This document shows, one piece after another, positions 17,869 through 21,710 of a stretch of DNA of 21,710 nt; position 1 is the stretch's first letter, and every line of letters starts with the position of its first letter. The stretch is taken from NCBI GenBank assembly GCA_039679885.1, contig JBDKUC010000222.1:1-21710 (forward strand). The letters run 5' to 3'. The notes under the pieces are model-generated. The model did not search any database. It saw nothing but the letters and a program-made list of their open reading frames with translations, and had not been told where the DNA came from. The position numbers were made by a program, and so were the translations under genes. The DNA comes from JAJFUI01 sp039679885 (lineage in GTDB: Bacteria; Planctomycetota; Planctomycetia; Pirellulales; Thermoguttaceae).

Positions 17869-18051
17869 CTATTGTCGCAGCCTCAATTGCGATGAAAACA
17901 TTAGTATCCCCGAAAGCAGCGCGAACGACGCGCCTGCTAGGATCGCTCTCGTCCAAACATCTGTAGACGCTTCCCTCGCGCCCATGCCAACACCGAAGAG
18001 GATGCATCCGGCAGCAACAACGACGATCGTTCTCGCTTTCGTGGATAGCAC
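17869..18051 (-). CDS. Possible small membrane protein (60 residues)
   Basis: I do not recognise it. Two hydrophobic segments are visible, TIVVVAAGCILFGVGMGA (8-25) and AILAGASFALLSGILMF (36-52), joined by a polar loop with a basic tail (RLRQ), so a two-helix hairpin in the membrane is plausible. The only in-frame start is GTG at 18051, but the AAGGAG there overlaps the start codon itself, which is too close for normal initiation. Two direct copies of the 52-base repeat bracket the ORF between ffh and rpsP. It may be real, or a chance frame between repeats. Confidence 0.4.
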   Translation of the reverse strand: MLSTKARTIVVVAAGCILFGVGMGAREASTDVWTRAILAGASFALLSGILMFSSQLRLRQ

Positions 18052-18082
18052 TCCTTATTTAGGTCCTTGGTCTTGGCACGCT

Positions 18083-18134
18083 GGTCTTAGGACTTGAGAT
18101 TTACGTCTGGCCGTGTGGCCCAAGACCTAAGACC
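18083..18134. repeat. 'ggtcttagg' element, copy B, downstream of ffh
   Basis: Direct repeat of 17813-17864. It opens with GGTCTTAGGACTTGAG and ends CCCAAGACCTAAGACC. A further half unit, CCTAAGACC, follows up to 18142, immediately before the ffh stop codon. The arms form a hairpin in the ffh transcript. Confidence 0.8.
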
Positions 18135-18143
18135 CTAAGACCG

Positions 18144-19625
18144 TCATCGGTTCTTCCTTCCCTCTCGTTTCTTCCTTCGCAACTCCCGTTCGCGTTCTTT
18201 GCGGAGTTTGGCTCGCTCGGCCGAGGTGAGGCGTTTGCCGGTGCCGACTTTCTGCTTCGAGAATCGGCCGCCGGGATCCATCATGCCTCCCTTGGTCACC
18301 TCCTGCATCATCTTCATCCGATCGCGGATGCCCATGCCCGACATCCGCTTCATCATGTCGGCCATGCCGTCGAACTGCTTGACCAGTTCGTTGACTTCGT
18401 GCGGCTCGACGCCGGCGCCGGCGGCGATGCGGCGGCGGCGGCTCTGGTCGATCACCCTCGACGGATGGCGGCGTTCGTCGGCCGTCATCGAATCGACGAT
18501 GCCCACCAGCCGCTTCATGTCCTTTTCGGCGTCGATCTGGCTGAGCGCCTCCTGCATCCCGCCGAGGCCCGGGATCATGCCCATGATCTTGTTGATCGGC
18601 CCGAGCTTCTTCGTTTGGCCCAGCATCTTCTTGAAGTCGTCGAGGGTGAACTCCCCCTTGCGAAGGCGTTCCTCCTGCTTCTGCATCTCGTCCTGGTCGA
18701 ACTTCTGCTGGGCCTGTTCGACCAGCGTGAGCACGTCGCCCATGCCGAGGATGCGCCCGGCCATGCGGTCGGGGTGGAACTCCTCGAGGGCGTCGAGATG
18801 CTCGCCGGTGCCCATGAACTTGATCGGCACGCCGGTGACCTGCTTGACCGAGAGCGCCGCGCCGCCGCGGGCGTCGCCGTCGAGCTTGGTCATGATGACG
18901 CCGTCGAGCTCGAGCGCTTCGTTGAACGCCTTGGCGCTCAAGACGGCGTCCTGGCCTGTCATCGCATCGACGACCAGGTAGACCTGGTCGGGCCCGATCC
19001 GGCGGTCGATCTGCGTCAGTTGATTCATCAACTCGGCGTCGACGTGGAGCCGGCCCGCCGTGTCGAGGATCACCACGTCAACGCCTGTGCCTTTGGCCTC
19101 TTTCACGGCCGTCTGGCACAGTGCGACGGGGTCCTTGGCCGAAAGATCGGCATGGACCGGCAGGCCGAGTTGCTGGCCGAGGACCTGCAACTGCTGAATG
19201 GCGGCGGGACGCTGAAGGTCGGCGGCGACCAGCATCGGCTTCTTGCCGTTCTGGAGCAACATCCGTCCGAGCTTGCCGCAGGTGGTCGTCTTGCCGGAAC
19301 CTTGCAGGCCGCAAAGCATCAGCACCGAAACGCCGGGGTGCAGATGTAGCGAGTGGTCGACCGGGCCCATCAGGTTGACGAGCTCGCGGCCGACAATGCC
19401 GATCAGGTGCTGCGTCGGGTCCAACGCCTTGAGGACCGTCTCGCCGGTGGCCTGCTCGGTAATGTGGACCATGAAGTCCTTGACGACCGAGAGGCTGACG
19501 TCCGCTTCCAACAGGGCGCGGCGCACCAGCTCGAGCCCTTCGCGCATGTTCGACTCGGTGAGCCTGCCCTTGCCACGCAGGGTCCGGATCGCCGAACTCA
19601 GGTTTTCTTGAAGTGACTCGAACAT
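18144..19625 (-). CDS. ffh: Signal recognition particle protein Ffh (SRP54)
   Basis: This 493-residue GTPase binds SRP RNA and hydrophobic signal sequences and delivers nascent membrane proteins to FtsY. The N domain (1-~95) is followed by the G domain, with GLQGSGKTT (106-114), ADLQRPAA (135-142), DTAGRLHVD (188-196) and TKLDGDARGG (246-255). The Met-rich M domain (about 325-450) includes KIMGMIPGLGG, SRRRRIAAGAG for RNA contact, and MADMMKRMSGMG. A basic tail rich in KRE closes it. Its length is slightly above the usual ~450. GGGA lies about 9 bases before 19625. It heads the cluster toward rpsP, trmD and rplS, a conserved order. Confidence 0.97.
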   Translation of the reverse strand: MFESLQENLSSAIRTLRGKGRLTESNMREGLELVRRALLEADVSLSVVKDFMVHITEQATGETVLKALDPTQHLIGIVGRELVNLMGPVDHSLHLHPGVSVLMLCGLQGSGKTTTCGKLGRMLLQNGKKPMLVAADLQRPAAIQQLQVLGQQLGLPVHADLSAKDPVALCQTAVKEAKGTGVDVVILDTAGRLHVDAELMNQLTQIDRRIGPDQVYLVVDAMTGQDAVLSAKAFNEALELDGVIMTKLDGDARGGAALSVKQVTGVPIKFMGTGEHLDALEEFHPDRMAGRILGMGDVLTLVEQAQQKFDQDEMQKQEERLRKGEFTLDDFKKMLGQTKKLGPINKIMGMIPGLGGMQEALSQIDAEKDMKRLVGIVDSMTADERRHPSRVIDQSRRRRIAAGAGVEPHEVNELVKQFDGMADMMKRMSGMGIRDRMKMMQEVTKGGMMDPGGRFSKQKVGTGKRLTSAERAKLRKERERELRRKKREGRKNR

Positions 19626-19651
19626 GAATCGTTCCCGCAGACGAATCCCTT

Positions 19652-19681
19652 ATGGTAACGGGTAAGGGGGCTCTTTGGCAA
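19652..19681 (-). promoter_or_regulatory. Candidate promoter of ffh
   Basis: TTGCCA (19681 down to 19676) matches five of six -35 consensus bases. TACCAT (19657 down to 19652) lies 18 bases further on as a -10. The distance to the ffh start (19625) is suitable. Confidence 0.4.
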
Positions 19682-20208
19682 TGCGGGCGCAAGGCGGACG
19701 GGGCCGAAATTTCGCCCAAAATCCCCTCGGGGTGGTGGTGCGCACGGGCGATGACGCCCCTCCGCCCCCAATCCGGCGAGTTTTCGCCAGCCGGACGACG
19801 TTTTCACGGTGGGCCATCCCCTTGCGCCGCCTGCTCATCGTCGCCTACGCCGCCGGCCGTTCAACGGCTCAGCCGTGGTCGGAGGTGCGCTCGTCGTTGC
19901 GGAGCCGAGTGCAGCCACGGTCGGGCGTCCGGGCAAACATTTTGACGATCCAACGAGCAGCCGAAGACTTGTAAGTCTCTGTCTGCCAGTGGGCTAGTTG
20001 GGTGTAGAGAGCGCAATTCGCCCTTGAGCCCGCCGTAGTCGTTTGGGCGGTTTTTTCGCAGCGCTCGGCTGCCGTCGATCTCCTCATGCCGTCGCTCGGC
20101 GGTCCCCGTCGCGTCTCCGGCAGCGGCGCCTGTTTGACGCCGCCGATCAACCTTCGTTCAGCGGCGCCGTCGTCTTGTGATCCGGTGTGGGCGGCGGCGC
20201 CGTTCGTC
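19682..20208. other. Long intergenic region between ffh and the Gfo/Idh/MocA gene
   Basis: More than 500 bases carry no supported gene; small open frames on the plus strand lack ribosome sites and family features. No SRP RNA tetraloop region (GGAAG/GGAGCAGC type) or complete tRNA cloverleaf was found. Near 20030 there is a terminator-like hairpin. Part of this region could encode a small plus-strand RNA ending there, but nothing else supports it. Confidence 0.5.
20030..20056 (+). terminator. Terminator-like hairpin with T tract
   Basis: CCGCC (20030-20034) and GGCGG (20046-20050) form a 5-bp stem, followed directly by TTTTTT. The stem is short and the loop is 11 bases. It is on the plus strand with no annotated plus-strand gene before it, so it may end an unannotated RNA or be chance. 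Confidence 0.35.
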
Positions 20209-21570
20209 TCATTCGGGGACGACCAACTTGGTCACGCCCGGCAGGGCGATCGGATAGACTCCGTCCTTGTCGGGCTTTGTCGGCGGCTCGGCGTCGAACG
20301 CGTAGGCGGCCGGCGTCAAATTCTCTTGCGAGTTCATCGCCTTGTCCCAAGTGATTCGCTGACCGGTGTAGTCGGCCAGCCGGCCAATAACGGCCCACAT
20401 CGTGCTTTTCGCCATATATTCGCCGTTGTTCAGCGCCTGGCCGGCGCGGATGGAAGCGAACAGCCGGCGATGCTCCTCGTCGTACGCTTGCGACAGCGGG
20501 GTGATGCCCTTGAACTTCCAGGCGTTTTCGCCTTCGATGTAAGGCTTGCCGGGGTAGTTGGGGAGCACCGCACGCCCCTTCGTGCCGACGAAGACGTCGG
20601 AAACATCGTTGAAGCAGCCTGGCATCTGGCGGCAATAGGCGTGCACATGGACGCCGTTGTCGTATTCATAGGTGACCGCGTGGTGGTCGTAGACGTCGCC
20701 GGCCTTGCGGTCGCGGAGCAGGCAACCGCCGAGGCCCCACGCGCGCTTCGGCGTAGCGTCCTTCATCGCCCAGGCCGCCTTGTCGAGGCTGTGGACGTGC
20801 TGCTCGGCGTTGAAATCGCCCGAGAGCCACACGAAGTACTGCCAGTTCCGCAACTGGTACTGCATTTCGGTCCAGTCGGGCTTGCGATCGCGGGGTGAAA
20901 GCGGGCCGCCCATGTACGTCACCTGGATGCTGCGGATCTCACCGATCGCGCCGTCGTGGACTCGCTTCATGGTCTCCATGACGCCCTGGTCGTAGCGCCA
21001 GCAGAGGCCCGAAACCAGACTCAGGTTCTTCTTCTTCGCCTGTTCCGCCGAGGCCAAGACGCTGCGGACGCCCTGCGCGTCGACGGCCACGGGCTTCTCG
21101 CAAAAGACGTGCTTGCCGGCGTCGATGGCCGCCTTCAAATGCATGGGACGGAAGTGGGGCGGCTCGGCCAACAGCACGACGTCGACGTCGCTCTGGATCA
21201 GCTTGTCGGCGGCGTCAAGCCCGACGAAACAGTGGTCTTTGTCGACGGCCACCTTCTGCGGCGCCTCCATCTGCTCGGCCGCCTTCTTCAGGTTGCGAAG
21301 ACTGCTATCGAGCCGGTCGGAAAAGGCGTCGGCCAGGGCCACGAGTTTGCAGTTCTTGTCGGCGCCGATCGCGTTCGCCGCCGCGCCAGTCCCACGGCCG
21401 CCGCAGCCGATCAGCCCGATCCGCAACACATCGCTGCCCGCTGCGTGCGCGCCCCGAGCGATGGAGAGGCCGCCGGCCATCGTGCCTGCGGCTGCCAGGG
21501 CGGAGGCGGTCTTCAGAAAATCTCGCCGGCTGCTGGCCGGGGCATTGCAGGTGACGCGATCTTGTGCCAT
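20209..21570 (-). CDS. Tat-exported Gfo/Idh/MocA family oxidoreductase
   Basis: This 453-residue protein has a twin-arginine signal (SSRRDFLKTASALAAAGTMA, 13-32) with cleavage likely after AHA near residue 43, so it should fold in the cytoplasm with NAD(P) bound and act outside the inner membrane. The Rossmann motif is LRIGLIGCGGRGTGAA (49-64). CEKPVAVD (157-164) has the family EKP lysine, and the C-terminal substrate domain follows, with ...GDFNAEQHVHSLDKAAWA, a typical planctomycete form. Such enzymes oxidise or epimerise sugars and cyclitols; the substrate is unknown. The ATG at 21570 has AAGGAG eight bases upstream, and the upstream ATG at 21600 would hide the Tat signal. It appears to be a single gene. 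Confidence 0.92.
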   Translation of the reverse strand: MAQDRVTCNAPASSRRDFLKTASALAAAGTMAGGLSIARGAHAAGSDVLRIGLIGCGGRGTGAAANAIGADKNCKLVALADAFSDRLDSSLRNLKKAAEQMEAPQKVAVDKDHCFVGLDAADKLIQSDVDVVLLAEPPHFRPMHLKAAIDAGKHVFCEKPVAVDAQGVRSVLASAEQAKKKNLSLVSGLCWRYDQGVMETMKRVHDGAIGEIRSIQVTYMGGPLSPRDRKPDWTEMQYQLRNWQYFVWLSGDFNAEQHVHSLDKAAWAMKDATPKRAWGLGGCLLRDRKAGDVYDHHAVTYEYDNGVHVHAYCRQMPGCFNDVSDVFVGTKGRAVLPNYPGKPYIEGENAWKFKGITPLSQAYDEEHRRLFASIRAGQALNNGEYMAKSTMWAVIGRLADYTGQRITWDKAMNSQENLTPAAYAFDAEPPTKPDKDGVYPIALPGVTKLVVPE

Positions 21571-21710
21571 GAATGGGCTCCTTGATGGGCGAGTGGGCAA
21601 CGCATTAGGGGGTTCGACTGCGGCCGCAAGGAGCGGCCAGGACTGTTGGCCAGTCTACGCCAACCGTGCGAGCGTTGCAAGCCGGAGAGGGGACGCAACA
21701 GGAGGACCGC
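21571..21710. other. Upstream region of the Gfo/Idh/MocA gene, right edge
   Basis: The ribosome site of the preceding gene lies at about 21579-21584. No further gene, promoter pair or repeat was recognised before the window ends. Confidence 0.5.

Noticed and set aside
19955..20035. tRNA-like pieces (AGACTTGTAAGTCT as an anticodon arm; a GGGCTAGTTGGG D-arm-like stretch)
   Set aside because: They are in the wrong order, and no acceptor stem, TTCGA loop or CCA end can be fitted.
19626..20208. Search for SRP 4.5S RNA next to ffh
   Set aside because: No GGAAG tetraloop or conserved asymmetric-loop sequence was found on either strand.

Overview
The window looks like a chromosomal segment of a GC-rich planctomycete, probably Pirellulales-like. 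The evidence is a DUF1559-type prepilin, an elongation factor G of the spirochaete/planctomycete/mitochondrial EFG1 type, a Tat-exported Gfo/Idh/MocA oxidoreductase, a secreted protein with a cytochrome-c-like CxxxxCH motif, and many short palindromic intergenic repeats. No database search was possible, so the lineage is inferred from recognised families.

Layout: (1) 1-2682, a truncated DUF1559 prepilin on the minus strand diverges from fusA on the plus strand. (2) 2690-3650, a REP-associated tyrosine transposase (RAYT), cut by an in-frame amber codon and flanked by REP hairpins in inverted orientation. (3) 3677-4096, ndk. (4) 4362-10125, a minus-strand [FeFe]-hydrogenase operon in the order hydC (NuoE-like), hydB (NuoF-like, fused to an NfnB/GltD flavoprotein), hydA (catalytic subunit). 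(5) 10490-10723, a 77-residue orphan. (6) 11030-13655, a plus-strand overlapping pair: a GT-C-like membrane protein and a UbiA-family prenyltransferase resembling decaprenyl-phosphate phosphoribosyltransferases. (7) 13850-14962, a secreted protein with a possible haem site. (8) 15373-19625, the minus-strand housekeeping cluster ffh - (small membrane ORF) - rpsP - trmD - rplS - yraN, with no rimM or rnhB in their usual places. (9) 20209-21570, a Tat-signal Gfo/Idh/MocA oxidoreductase.

The hydrogenase genes should form one soluble complex. HydC and the NuoF part of HydB would handle NAD(H) through FMN and Fe-S clusters. HydA would make or consume H2 and exchange electrons with ferredoxin. The fused GltD/NfnB module carries a second FAD and an NADP(H)-type nucleotide site, so the complex may link H2, ferredoxin, NAD(H) and NADP(H). 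This is the most unusual gene arrangement in the window. Maturation genes hydE, hydF and hydG are not present here.

The intergenic DNA is crowded with hairpin repeats. At least four sequence families share one design: a GTAG or GTGG tetranucleotide at or next to the foot of a hairpin, the known hallmark of REP elements moved by RAYTs. Other repeats are a 103-bp element in two nearly identical copies, a cluster of short GC hairpins at 15072-15315, and a 'ggtcttagg' inverted-repeat family confined to the ffh-rplS cluster.
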